A stretch of DNA of 5,329 bases from NCBI GenBank assembly GCA_016928995.1, contig JAFGJS010000089.1, positions 1-5,329 of the forward strand. Direction: 5' to 3'. The translations under genes and the position numbers were made by a program. The notes under the pieces are model-generated. The model did not search any database and had not been told where the DNA came from. It was given only the letters and a program-made list of their open reading frames with translations. Positions within the stretch are counted from its first letter, which is position 1, and each line of letters starts with the position of its first letter. The stretch comes from Candidatus Sumerlaeota bacterium. Lineage in GTDB: Bacteria; Sumerlaeota; Sumerlaeia; JAFGJS01. This document shows, one piece after another, positions 1-5,245 of the stretch.

Positions 1-52
1 AGTCATTCGGATCGTCGGTCAGGTTGTTTTCATGCAATGCGTACTTGATCAT
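1..52 (-). CDS. HU-like DNA-binding domain protein, N-terminus only (partial)
   Basis: Reading the minus strand from the ATG at 52-50 gives MIKYALHENNLTDDPND, and the next codon is cut by the window edge. This opening (M-[IL]-K-Y-x-L-x-E-N-x-L-T-x-D-P-x-D) is one I recall from the HU/IHF-like DNA-binding proteins of PVC bacteria and Bacteroidota, some of which carry a C-terminal Ig-like DUF4469 domain. Such proteins are small nucleoid-type DNA binders, often in several copies per genome. A full Shine-Dalgarno (AAAGGAG) ends seven bases upstream of the ATG, which supports a real start. The gene runs off the left edge and is divergent from fabI. The family call is recall from 17 residues, so the existence of the gene is surer than its identity. 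Confidence 0.6.
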   Translation of the reverse strand, partial: MIKYALHENNLTDDPND

Positions 53-59
53 GAAGGCG

Positions 60-66
60 CTCCTTT
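60..66 (-). promoter_or_regulatory. Shine-Dalgarno of the left-edge gene
   Basis: On the minus strand this reads AAAGGAG, seven bases before the ATG at 52-50. It is the best ribosome binding site in the window and the main proof that a gene begins at the left edge. Further upstream on the same strand, TATATT (93-88) could be a -10 box, but I see no good -35 partner for it. Confidence 0.65.
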
Positions 67-155
67 ATAAGTTTGATTGTGGGATCGAATATACGAAGGC
101 TTCTTGCGAGAACTGGCGGAAAATAAAAAAACCGGCAGCGTGATATCGCTCTCTT

Positions 156-172
156 GATACGCAAAACGTATC
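156..172. repeat. Perfect inverted repeat, possible operator
   Basis: GATACG and CGTATC form six-base perfect arms around the spacer CAAAA. The element sits midway between the divergent genes and overlaps a TTGATA that could serve as a -35 box (154-159). It pairs loosely with AAGAAT at 178-183 (spacer 18). The size and place fit a small operator dyad for a dimeric repressor, but arms this short also arise by chance. Confidence 0.3.
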
Positions 173-202
173 CTTCCAAGAATAAAGGGATCGATTTATT
201 CC

Positions 203-230
203 TTGATTAACCGGCGCAGACGGCTATGCT
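203..230 (+). promoter_or_regulatory. Candidate sigma-70 type promoter for fabI
   Basis: TTGATT (203-208) and TATGCT (225-230) are separated by 16 bases, each matching four of six positions of the housekeeping consensus. Transcription would begin near 237 and give a leader of about 90 bases before the fabI ATG. A competing pair lies upstream (154-159 with 178-183). The consensus comes from model bacteria and may not hold in this organism. Confidence 0.3.
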
Positions 231-260
231 GTCGCTGACTATCGCAGAGGCGCGAGACAA

Positions 261-288
261 AGCGAGCGCCGCAAGAAAGGCGGTCGTT
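261..288 (+). other. Possible leader hairpin upstream of fabI
   Basis: CGCC (267-270) pairs with GGCG (279-282) around the eight-base loop GCAAGAAA. After a G-G mismatch, 261-265 pairs with 284-288 (AGCGA with TCGTT, including one G-U pair). This makes a nine-pair interrupted stem in the predicted fabI leader. No run of T follows, so it is not an intrinsic terminator. It might affect translation or RNA stability, or be chance in GC-rich DNA. Confidence 0.25.
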
Positions 289-310
289 CGCATGCCGCCT
301 CATCATGGCG

Positions 311-315
311 AAGGG
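311..315 (+). promoter_or_regulatory. Shine-Dalgarno deciding the fabI start
   Basis: AAGGG lies ten bases before the ATG at 326 but inside the alternative reading from the ATG at 305, which has no Shine-Dalgarno of its own. This favours 326 as the true start. Confidence 0.55.
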
Positions 316-325
316 CCGTTTGCAT

Positions 326-1096
326 ATGAAACTACTGAATGGCAAAAAAGGCGTCATCTTCGGCGTGGCCAATTCATACAGCATCGCATGGGCCGTGGCC
401 CAGATGTTCCATCAGCACGGCGCGCGGCTGGCGTTTAATTTCGCCACGGAACGGCTGGAGAAAAACGTCAAGAAACTCACCGAGTCGCTCGACGGCTCCA
501 TTACGCTCCCCTGCGATGTCAGCGACGACGAAGCGATCAAACGCTTCTTTGAGCAGCTGGATCAACACGGCTTTGAAGAATTGGATTTCCTGATCCACAG
601 CGTGGCCTATGCCCAGCGCGAAGATCTCGGCCGGTCCTTCTCGCAAACTTCGCGCGAGGGCTTCCGCGTCGCGCACGACATCAGCGCCTATTCACTGACC
701 GCCGTCGTGCAAGCTGCTGGCGACCGGCTCAAGAAACAAAGCTCGGTGGTGACCATGTCGTACCTGGGCGCGGAGCGGGTGGTTCCGAATTACAACGTGA
801 TGGGAGTGGCCAAATCCGCGCTGGAATCCAGCGTGCGCTACCTTGCGGCGGAACTGGGCGACCGCCAGATTCGCATCAACGCCATCTCCGCCGGACCGGT
901 GAACACTCTCTCGGCGCGCGGCATCTCCGAGTTTCTCGACCTGCAGAAGCACTTCGCGGAACGCGCGCCGATGAAACGCAACGTGACCCTGGAGGAGATC
1001 GCCGGAGCGACTCTGTTCCTTTGCAGCGATTTTTCCACGGGAATCTCAGGAGAAGTGCTCCATGTGGACAACGGCTTCCATATTATGGCGATGTGA
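326..1096 (+). CDS. fabI: Enoyl-[acyl-carrier-protein] reductase (NADH), FabI
   Basis: Cytosolic enzyme of type II fatty acid synthesis that reduces the trans-2-enoyl-ACP double bond with NAD(P)H in the last step of each elongation cycle. The 256-residue product is close to E. coli FabI (262). It is a divergent short-chain dehydrogenase with the nucleotide-binding GVANSYSIAWAVA at 13-25 in place of the classical TGxxxGIG. The FabI-type active site Tyr146, Tyr156 and Lys163 (Y-x6-K) falls at the same numbers as in E. coli, with SAGPVNTLSARGI at 188-200 near the substrate loop and Met159 and Phe203 conserved. The position equivalent to E. coli Gly93, a known triclosan-resistance site, is alanine, as in many FabIs. 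The ATG at 305 would add seven residues, but 326 has the Shine-Dalgarno and gives the usual family start MKLLNGKKG. A glycosyltransferase gene follows after 55 bases without a visible terminator, so they are likely cotranscribed. Confidence 0.95.
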   Translation: MKLLNGKKGVIFGVANSYSIAWAVAQMFHQHGARLAFNFATERLEKNVKKLTESLDGSITLPCDVSDDEAIKRFFEQLDQHGFEELDFLIHSVAYAQREDLGRSFSQTSREGFRVAHDISAYSLTAVVQAAGDRLKKQSSVVTMSYLGAERVVPNYNVMGVAKSALESSVRYLAAELGDRQIRINAISAGPVNTLSARGISEFLDLQKHFAERAPMKRNVTLEEIAGATLFLCSDFSTGISGEVLHVDNGFHIMAM

Positions 1097-1136
1097 GCCG
1101 GCGTTCCAACGGCCATCGCGCCGATTTCGCCCGCAC

Positions 1137-1140
1137 AGGA
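1137..1140 (+). promoter_or_regulatory. Probable Shine-Dalgarno of the glycosyltransferase gene
   Basis: AGGA lies 11 bases before the ATG at 1152, slightly long spacing but similar to the ten bases at fabI. An ATG at 1142 is in another frame and only one base from AGGA, so it is not a rival start. Confidence 0.4.
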
Positions 1141-1151
1141 CATGCTGATTC

Positions 1152-2156
1152 ATGGCCGATCCCCTTTGCAGCGTCGTCATCGTGGCCTGGAACCGCCGCC
1201 GCGAATTGAAACCGGCGCTGGACTCTATCTTTCGCCAAACCATCGCTCATCGCATCGAAGTCATCGTGGTGGATAACGGCTCGGAGGACGACACGCTCGA
1301 ATTCCTCCAGCATTCCTATGCGGACGCCATTCAGGACGAGCGGCTTCGCGTCTATGCTTTTGAGCGCAACGAAGGCGCCTCGCACGGCCGCAATGCCGGC
1401 ATCCGTCTGGCCCGGGCGAAACACGTCTGTTTTCTCGACTCCGACGCGGAAATCATCTCGGACAACGCCATCGAACGCTGCCTGGAGCGATTGGCGCAAG
1501 GTCTGGAGCGCGCCGTCGGCGGAATGATCTGGTTCGACCGCGAGCGTACGCGCGGCTTTTGTTTTGGAGGCTACATCACGCACGACGGCCATGTGGATTG
1601 CCTGCGCACGCAAACGGAACGCGAAAATCCAATGTTTCTCAGCACCTGCTTCTCCGTTTGGGAGAAGACCTTGCTGGAAGAGTTGCGCGGCTTTGATCCG
1701 TTCTACTTCTGGGGCATCGAAGACGTGGACTTTTCCGTCCGGGCATATTTTAACGCTCAACGCGGCCGCCGCCGCGCCGCGACGCAATACCATGTGCTGG
1801 ACGACATCCACGTGCTGCATGAAATGGCGTCCACTGGCCGTAAGTATGAAGCAGGAAACTTTGAAAAGACCTTCATGGACCTGGAGCGCCAGCGGTTGTA
1901 TCTCGTGCTTTCTTACGGCGGATTGTTTGAATTCTTTCGCAACCTTTTGCGCGGTCCATTCCGCGTCAAGCGATTCTCGGAAGTGGGCTACCGCATGCCC
2001 TTCCAGTTTCGCCATCAATTCCTTTCCGCATGGTGGTTCCCCTTGATTCGGCTGATTAAACTGCCGGTGGATTGGCGGAACATGCGGCAAAATCATCTGG
2101 CCCGTTCCCCCCATCCGCGCCTGATCGCGGGAAAAAACACTGATAATTCCGTCTGA
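1152..2156 (+). CDS. Glycosyltransferase family 2 protein
   Basis: Predicted inverting GT-A glycosyltransferase of 334 residues that would transfer a sugar from a nucleotide-sugar donor, probably in cell-surface polysaccharide, O-antigen or glycolipid synthesis. The N-terminal nucleotide-binding fold begins with CSVVIVAWNRR (6-16), followed by VIVVDNGSEDDT (37-48). The metal-binding DxD motif is FLDSDAE (94-100). GFDPFYFWGIEDVDFSVRA (180-198) holds the Glu-Asp pair that supplies the catalytic base in this family and is typical of rhamnosyltransferase-like GT2 enzymes. His220 and His223 in IHVLHEMAS match the metal-contacting histidine region after that motif. The C-terminal third (about 240-334) is basic and aromatic with no clear transmembrane helix, so it may dock on the membrane surface. 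It follows fabI closely, and the AT-rich spacer after it ends the transcription unit. Donor and acceptor cannot be read from the sequence. Confidence 0.85.
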   Translation: MADPLCSVVIVAWNRRRELKPALDSIFRQTIAHRIEVIVVDNGSEDDTLEFLQHSYADAIQDERLRVYAFERNEGASHGRNAGIRLARAKHVCFLDSDAEIISDNAIERCLERLAQGLERAVGGMIWFDRERTRGFCFGGYITHDGHVDCLRTQTERENPMFLSTCFSVWEKTLLEELRGFDPFYFWGIEDVDFSVRAYFNAQRGRRRAATQYHVLDDIHVLHEMASTGRKYEAGNFEKTFMDLERQRLYLVLSYGGLFEFFRNLLRGPFRVKRFSEVGYRMPFQFRHQFLSAWWFPLIRLIKLPVDWRNMRQNHLARSPHPRLIAGKNTDNSV

Positions 2157-2183
2157 AATTCATTTAGAAATGTCAGAAAACAA

Positions 2184-2212
2184 TTGCAAAAAAAACTGCG
2201 TTTGTATATATA
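2184..2212 (+). promoter_or_regulatory. Candidate promoter for the propeller gene
   Basis: TTGCAA (2184-2189) and TATATA (2207-2212) are spaced by exactly 17 bases in strongly AT-rich DNA. Each box matches four of six consensus positions. This is the best sigma-70 type promoter candidate in the window and implies that the propeller gene starts a new transcription unit. Confidence 0.45.
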
Positions 2213-2277
2213 CCCGCTGCTTTTTATGATATATTGAAATTTTTATAGTTATATTTTGTTTTGCCTGAAATAAAAGT

Positions 2278-2282
2278 GGGAG
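2278..2282 (+). promoter_or_regulatory. Shine-Dalgarno that questions the propeller-gene start
   Basis: GGGAG ends one base before the ATG at 2284, too close for normal initiation there. It lies ten bases before the in-frame GTG at 2293, the same spacing as at fabI. So either GTG 2293 is the real start, shortening the protein by three residues, or the ATG is used without this site. Confidence 0.4.
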
Positions 2283-2283
2283 T

Positions 2284-3246
2284 ATGGTCAAAGTGATTAG
2301 CGATTATGCCGAAAAACGGCTGCTAATCGGGACGGGGAAGTATTTATTCAATTGTGAACATGATTGGCTTTGCATCCCGCCGGACATCATGGTGGGCAAC
2401 ACACATGCAATTGATCAGGATTCCCAAGGGCGGCTTTACATCTTTCACACCGTGCACCCCGCCAGTCCCTGCAGAAACGCCGTGATTGTGACTGATGCGG
2501 AAGGAATCTACCTTGATTCCTGGGGCGAAGAATTCGCCGGCGGCGCGCATGGCCTGATGGTCCATCGCGATGCGGCTGGCGATGAATGGGCGTTCCTCAG
2601 CGACATTCATCGCGGCGTGGTGGTCAAGGCCACGCTAAGCGGCGAAACGCAGCTGGTCATCACCGCGCCGATGGCCAGCGGCATCTATGCCTCGCATGAA
2701 CAATTTCGACCCACCGCCACGGCCGTTGGACCCGATGAACGAATCTATGTGGCGGACGGCTATGGCCGCTCCTACATCCACATTTTCAGCCCCGACGGCG
2801 AATGGCTCGATTGCTTCGGCGGCGAGGGCGAAGTGGAAGGCTGCCTTTCCTGTCCGCATGCCATCCGCGTGGATGATCACGATAACCAGCCCCGCTTGCT
2901 TGTCGTGGATCGCGGCAACGCCCGGATTCAGTCCTTCTCCCTGGAGGGCGAATCCCTTGGCTGTATACATGGCGATCTGCGCAAACCGTCCGATGTCATC
3001 TCATATCGAGGCGGCTTGCTGGTGGCGGATCTCGAGGCAAAACTGACCGTTATCGACGCCAAGGACCGCATGGCCGTGCATCTGGGCGACGGCGGTTCGT
3101 TCAATTCGCTGCGCGAGCTTCCTCGCGACCGTTTCCTGGAAGGCCAGTTCATCGCTCCGCATTGCGTGATGAAGGACGCGGCGGAACGCATTCTCGTGGC
3201 CGAGTGGGTGCCGCTGGGACGCCTGACCCGTCTGACTCCAATTTGA
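2284..3246 (+). CDS. NHL-type beta-propeller protein resembling peptidylglycine alpha-amidating lyase
   Basis: A 320-residue protein without signal peptide or membrane segment, so probably cytosolic. NHL-like blades are visible, for instance IYVADGYGRSYIHIFSPDGE (154-173), LLVVDRGNARIQSFSLEGE (205-223) and LLVADLEAKLTVIDAKD (245-261), pointing to a six-bladed propeller. Three Pro/Ala-His motifs, GAHG (His89), CPHA (His192) and APHC (His293), plus DGY (Tyr160) and VDR (Arg210), fall in the same order and blade context as the zinc histidines, Tyr and Arg of the PAL domain of vertebrate peptidylglycine alpha-amidating monooxygenase. The PAL arginine in the early FHRG motif is replaced (FHTV, 54-57), and the Met before the last His-Pro unit is alanine. 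No monooxygenase partner (PHM) is present. I infer a zinc-binding lyase-like or sugar-binding propeller with unknown substrate; it could also be purely structural. It follows its own candidate promoter, and the start is ATG 2284 or GTG 2293. Confidence 0.75.
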   Translation: MVKVISDYAEKRLLIGTGKYLFNCEHDWLCIPPDIMVGNTHAIDQDSQGRLYIFHTVHPASPCRNAVIVTDAEGIYLDSWGEEFAGGAHGLMVHRDAAGDEWAFLSDIHRGVVVKATLSGETQLVITAPMASGIYASHEQFRPTATAVGPDERIYVADGYGRSYIHIFSPDGEWLDCFGGEGEVEGCLSCPHAIRVDDHDNQPRLLVVDRGNARIQSFSLEGESLGCIHGDLRKPSDVISYRGGLLVADLEAKLTVIDAKDRMAVHLGDGGSFNSLRELPRDRFLEGQFIAPHCVMKDAAERILVAEWVPLGRLTRLTPI

Positions 3247-3325
3247 TCCAGGCGCTATACGATTTCCACAGCCCCCGGCAATTTTTGCTAGCCACCCGAT
3301 AGAAGAACTGACACAATTTCGGTCT
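3247..3325 (+). other. Short spacer before pssA, no clear signal
   Basis: These 79 bases hold no convincing terminator or promoter. GCAATTTTTGC (3278-3288) is a short palindrome, and CTGACA (3308-3313) with TATGAT (3325-3330) look like promoter boxes but are only 11 bases apart. The pssA gene may therefore be read through from the propeller gene. Confidence 0.4.
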
Positions 3326-4282
3326 ATGATGCTCAGACGACAAGACAAATTCAGGTCCAAGCGTATCAATGGCGGACGCAAGCGCATCTCCGACATGGCG
3401 CGCAAACGCGTCTATGTGCTGCCCAACATGTTCACCACGGCCAATCTTTTTCTGGGCATGCTGGCGATTATTGAAATCAGTCATTACATTGACGACACCG
3501 CGAGCCAGCCCCGTCTCTATCTTCATCGAGCATGCTGGTATATCATCGCCGCCGCGATCATGGACGTGCTCGACGGCAAAGTCGCCCGGGTCATGCGCGC
3601 CGAGAGCGAATTCGGCGTCCAGTACGACTCGCTGGCCGACCTGGTGTCCTTCGGCGCGGCGCCCGCGTTTCTGATCTACATCCGTTTCCTGCGCGACATC
3701 GCCAACCAGCGCCTCGCCGCACTAGCCACCGTGATGTTCGTCATCTGCGGCGCACTGCGCCTGGCGCGTTTCAACGTCCAGCGCAGCCACGAGGAAAAAA
3801 AGCACTTCACCGGACTGCCCATCCCGGCCGCCGCCTGCTCCGTTATTTCAGCCTTCCTGCTGCTCAGCGTCTATGAAATCAATTGGCTCATCCGCGGTCT
3901 GCCGCTGCTCATGGTTGTCCTTTCGCTGCTCATGGTCAGCCAGATACCGTATCCCAGCATTAAATCACTCCCGCTGGAGAAAGCCCGTTCGTTCGGCTTC
4001 TTCTTCACATTTGTGCTCATCACGATCTTGATTTACGGTCTGAAGGATTTCAAAGAAGCCCTTGTTTTCGGCGCATTCTCCGCCTACCTGGCTTACGGCA
4101 TTGGGATGGAACTTTACAAACGCATCACCGGCCGGAAACACATCCTGGCGCGCATGCTGGAAAATCCGTCTTTGCTGAATTCCGACGATGACGAGGACGA
4201 GGAAAACAACGGCAACGGTTTGGATGTGTCTGATGATGAGAATGGCGGCGACAATACGCATTTCAGCCACGAACCGCGTTGA
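3326..4282 (+). CDS. pssA: CDP-diacylglycerol-serine O-phosphatidyltransferase (phosphatidylserine synthase)
   Basis: Integral membrane enzyme that joins CDP-diacylglycerol and L-serine to give phosphatidylserine and CMP, the route to phosphatidylethanolamine. The CDP-alcohol phosphatidyltransferase signature D-G-x2-A-R-x8-G-x3-D-x3-D is complete: Asp83, Gly84, Ala87, Arg88, Gly97, Asp101 and Asp105, with Asp80 just before. VLPNMFTTANLFLG (31-44), ALRLARFN (143-150) and FTGLPIPAAA (161-170) are typical of Gram-positive-type (class II) PssA. Hydrophobic segments lie near 36-51, 71-82, 107-119, 129-146, 166-183, 190-205, 223-238 and 246-262. A basic head precedes the first membrane segment, and the tail (287-311) is very rich in Asp, Glu and Asn and probably disordered. 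Starting at ATG 3395 would give MARKRVYVLPN, the usual family length; neither start has a strong Shine-Dalgarno. The next gene begins 23 bases after the stop, suggesting cotranscription. No phosphatidylserine decarboxylase gene is in view. Confidence 0.9.
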   Translation: MMLRRQDKFRSKRINGGRKRISDMARKRVYVLPNMFTTANLFLGMLAIIEISHYIDDTASQPRLYLHRACWYIIAAAIMDVLDGKVARVMRAESEFGVQYDSLADLVSFGAAPAFLIYIRFLRDIANQRLAALATVMFVICGALRLARFNVQRSHEEKKHFTGLPIPAAACSVISAFLLLSVYEINWLIRGLPLLMVVLSLLMVSQIPYPSIKSLPLEKARSFGFFFTFVLITILIYGLKDFKEALVFGAFSAYLAYGIGMELYKRITGRKHILARMLENPSLLNSDDDEDEENNGNGLDVSDDENGGDNTHFSHEPR

Positions 4283-4305
4283 TTACGAAAAACGGAATAC
4301 CCTCT

Positions 4306-5160
4306 ATGCGACTGATACGTTTTGGCGAAAAATTCGACGAGCGTCCCGGTGTGCTGAATGAACAAAATGAACGCTTGGACTGTTCGCCCTATTTCGAAGA
4401 TTGGAACTCTGCTTTCTGGGCCAACGACGGCATGCGCCAATTGGAACAGCTGCTGTCAGAAAACGAGCAGGAATTGCCCCGCGTCGCTGCTGACGCGCGC
4501 TGGGCCGCGCCCATCGCGCGCCCGGGCAAAGTCGTCTGCATCGGAAAAAACTATCAGGCCCATGCCAATGAACTCGGCGAAGATCCACCGGCGGAGCCTT
4601 TGATTTTCATGAAAGCGCCCAACGCAACCATCGGTCCGTACGACACGATCCTGATTCCCCGCCAGAGCCTCAAGACGGATTGGGAGGTTGAATTGGGCGT
4701 CGTGATCGGCGCCGAAGCGCGCTATCTTTCCAGTCCGGCGGAATCCCGCGCCTGCGTCGCCGGATACCTGATCGCCAACGATGTCTCGGAGCGGGAATTT
4801 CAGAAGGACCATTGCGGACAATGGACCAAGGGCAAATCCTGCGACACGTTCCTGCCGCTCGGTCCCTGGCTGCTCCTCGCGGACGCCTTGGCCGATCCGC
4901 AAAATCTCGAGCTCACCCTCGATGTGAACGGCGAACGCCGCCAAACCGGCAACACGTCGGATATGATCTTCGGCGTGGATTTTCTGATTCATTACCTTTC
5001 GCAGTTCATGACGCTGGAACCGGGCGACCTGATCTGCACGGGCACCCCGCCCGGCGTGGGTCTGGGGATGGATCCGCCGCAATTCCTCCAGCCCGGCGAC
5101 GAAGTGCGCCTGACCGTCGCTGGTCTTGGCGAACAGCGCTGCCAATGCCTGCAAGCCTGA
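4306..5160 (+). CDS. Fumarylacetoacetate hydrolase family protein, probably 2,4-diketo-3-deoxy-sugar-acid hydrolase type
   Basis: A 284-residue cytosolic, divalent-metal-dependent C-C bond hydrolase or decarboxylase of the FAH family. The N-terminal cap starts MRLIRFGEKFDERPGVL, as usual in this subfamily. The catalytic core begins at GKVVCIGKNYQAHANELG (74-91), with the His86 expected to act in catalysis. Glu127 and Glu129 (WEVELGVVIG) and Asp159 (NDVSEREFQ) form the metal-binding E-x-E...D set. KGKSCDTFLPLGPWL (175-189), GNTSDMIFGVDFLI (215-228) and TGTPPGVGLG (245-254) complete the fold. The KGKxCDTF-GPW and MIFGV patterns recall 2,4-diketo-3-deoxy-L-fuconate or L-rhamnonate hydrolases, and such proteins are often labelled ureidoglycolate lyase. 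I start at ATG 4306 (GGA nine bases upstream); the TTG at 4279 overlapping the pssA stop would add nine poorly fitting residues. No other sugar-acid pathway gene is in view, so the substrate is unproven. Confidence 0.88.
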   Translation: MRLIRFGEKFDERPGVLNEQNERLDCSPYFEDWNSAFWANDGMRQLEQLLSENEQELPRVAADARWAAPIARPGKVVCIGKNYQAHANELGEDPPAEPLIFMKAPNATIGPYDTILIPRQSLKTDWEVELGVVIGAEARYLSSPAESRACVAGYLIANDVSEREFQKDHCGQWTKGKSCDTFLPLGPWLLLADALADPQNLELTLDVNGERRQTGNTSDMIFGVDFLIHYLSQFMTLEPGDLICTGTPPGVGLGMDPPQFLQPGDEVRLTVAGLGEQRCQCLQA

Positions 5161-5245
5161 TCAAAGTTTCAATCATTGATCGGCTTCCAAGAGTAACATT
5201 GATTATCGTCTTCTTAAATAATGCTTTTTTGATCAGCAATTATTA
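5158..5245. repeat. AT-rich spacer with TGATCAA inverted repeats
   Basis: The spacer between the FAH-family gene and the IS end holds related short repeats. GATCAA (5159-5164) and TTGATC (5176-5181) can pair around an 11-base loop, and TGATCAAA (5158-5165) is perfectly complementary to TTTGATCA (5228-5235). A second imperfect stem joins AATAATGC (5217-5224) to GCAATTATT (5236-5244) around a loop with six T residues. None is a classical GC-rich terminator followed by T, though they may end transcription weakly from either side. Confidence 0.35.

Larger units (their letters stand above)
53..325. other. Divergent intergenic region between the left-edge gene and fabI
   Basis: About 270 bases separate two divergent starts. 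The left half (60-210) is AT-rich with A-runs and holds the promoter-like sequences. The right half (211-325) is GC-rich and would be the fabI leader. It contains a perfect small palindrome (156-172), a promoter candidate (203-230) and a possible leader hairpin (261-288). A short open frame from 226 runs through the leader into fabI, but it has no Shine-Dalgarno and resembles nothing I know. I see no RNA gene here. Confidence 0.6.
2157..2283 (+). other. AT-rich promoter region before the propeller gene
   Basis: These 127 bases are far richer in A and T than their surroundings, with an A-run near 2188-2195 and repeated TATAT-like stretches at 2205-2257. They hold the promoter candidate at 2184-2212 and leave an untranslated leader of roughly 65 bases. 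I find no clear hairpin terminator for the upstream glycosyltransferase gene. Confidence 0.55.

Noticed and set aside
305-325. Seven-residue N-terminal extension of FabI
   Set aside because: The ATG at 305 lacks a Shine-Dalgarno, while 326 has AAGGG at ten bases and gives E. coli-like active-site numbering.
226-438. Possible small upstream gene overlapping fabI
   Set aside because: No Shine-Dalgarno, extends deep into fabI in another frame, and its ATG overlaps the candidate -10 box.
1083-2114. Long minus-strand open frame (343 codons) opposite the glycosyltransferase
   Set aside because: It lies almost wholly antisense to a gene with clear GT2 motifs, shows no recognisable domain, and such shadows are common in GC-biased coding DNA.
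3308-3330. CTGACA and TATGAT as a pssA promoter
   Set aside because: The boxes are only 11 bases apart, too close for a sigma-70 type promoter.
4279-4305. TTG start for the FAH-family gene overlapping the pssA stop
   Set aside because: The ATG at 4306 gives the family-typical N-terminus and has a GGA nine bases upstream; the extra nine residues fit nothing.
4456-5154. Minus-strand open frame (232 codons) opposite the FAH-family gene
   Set aside because: Antisense shadow of a well-supported enzyme gene, with no family motifs of its own.
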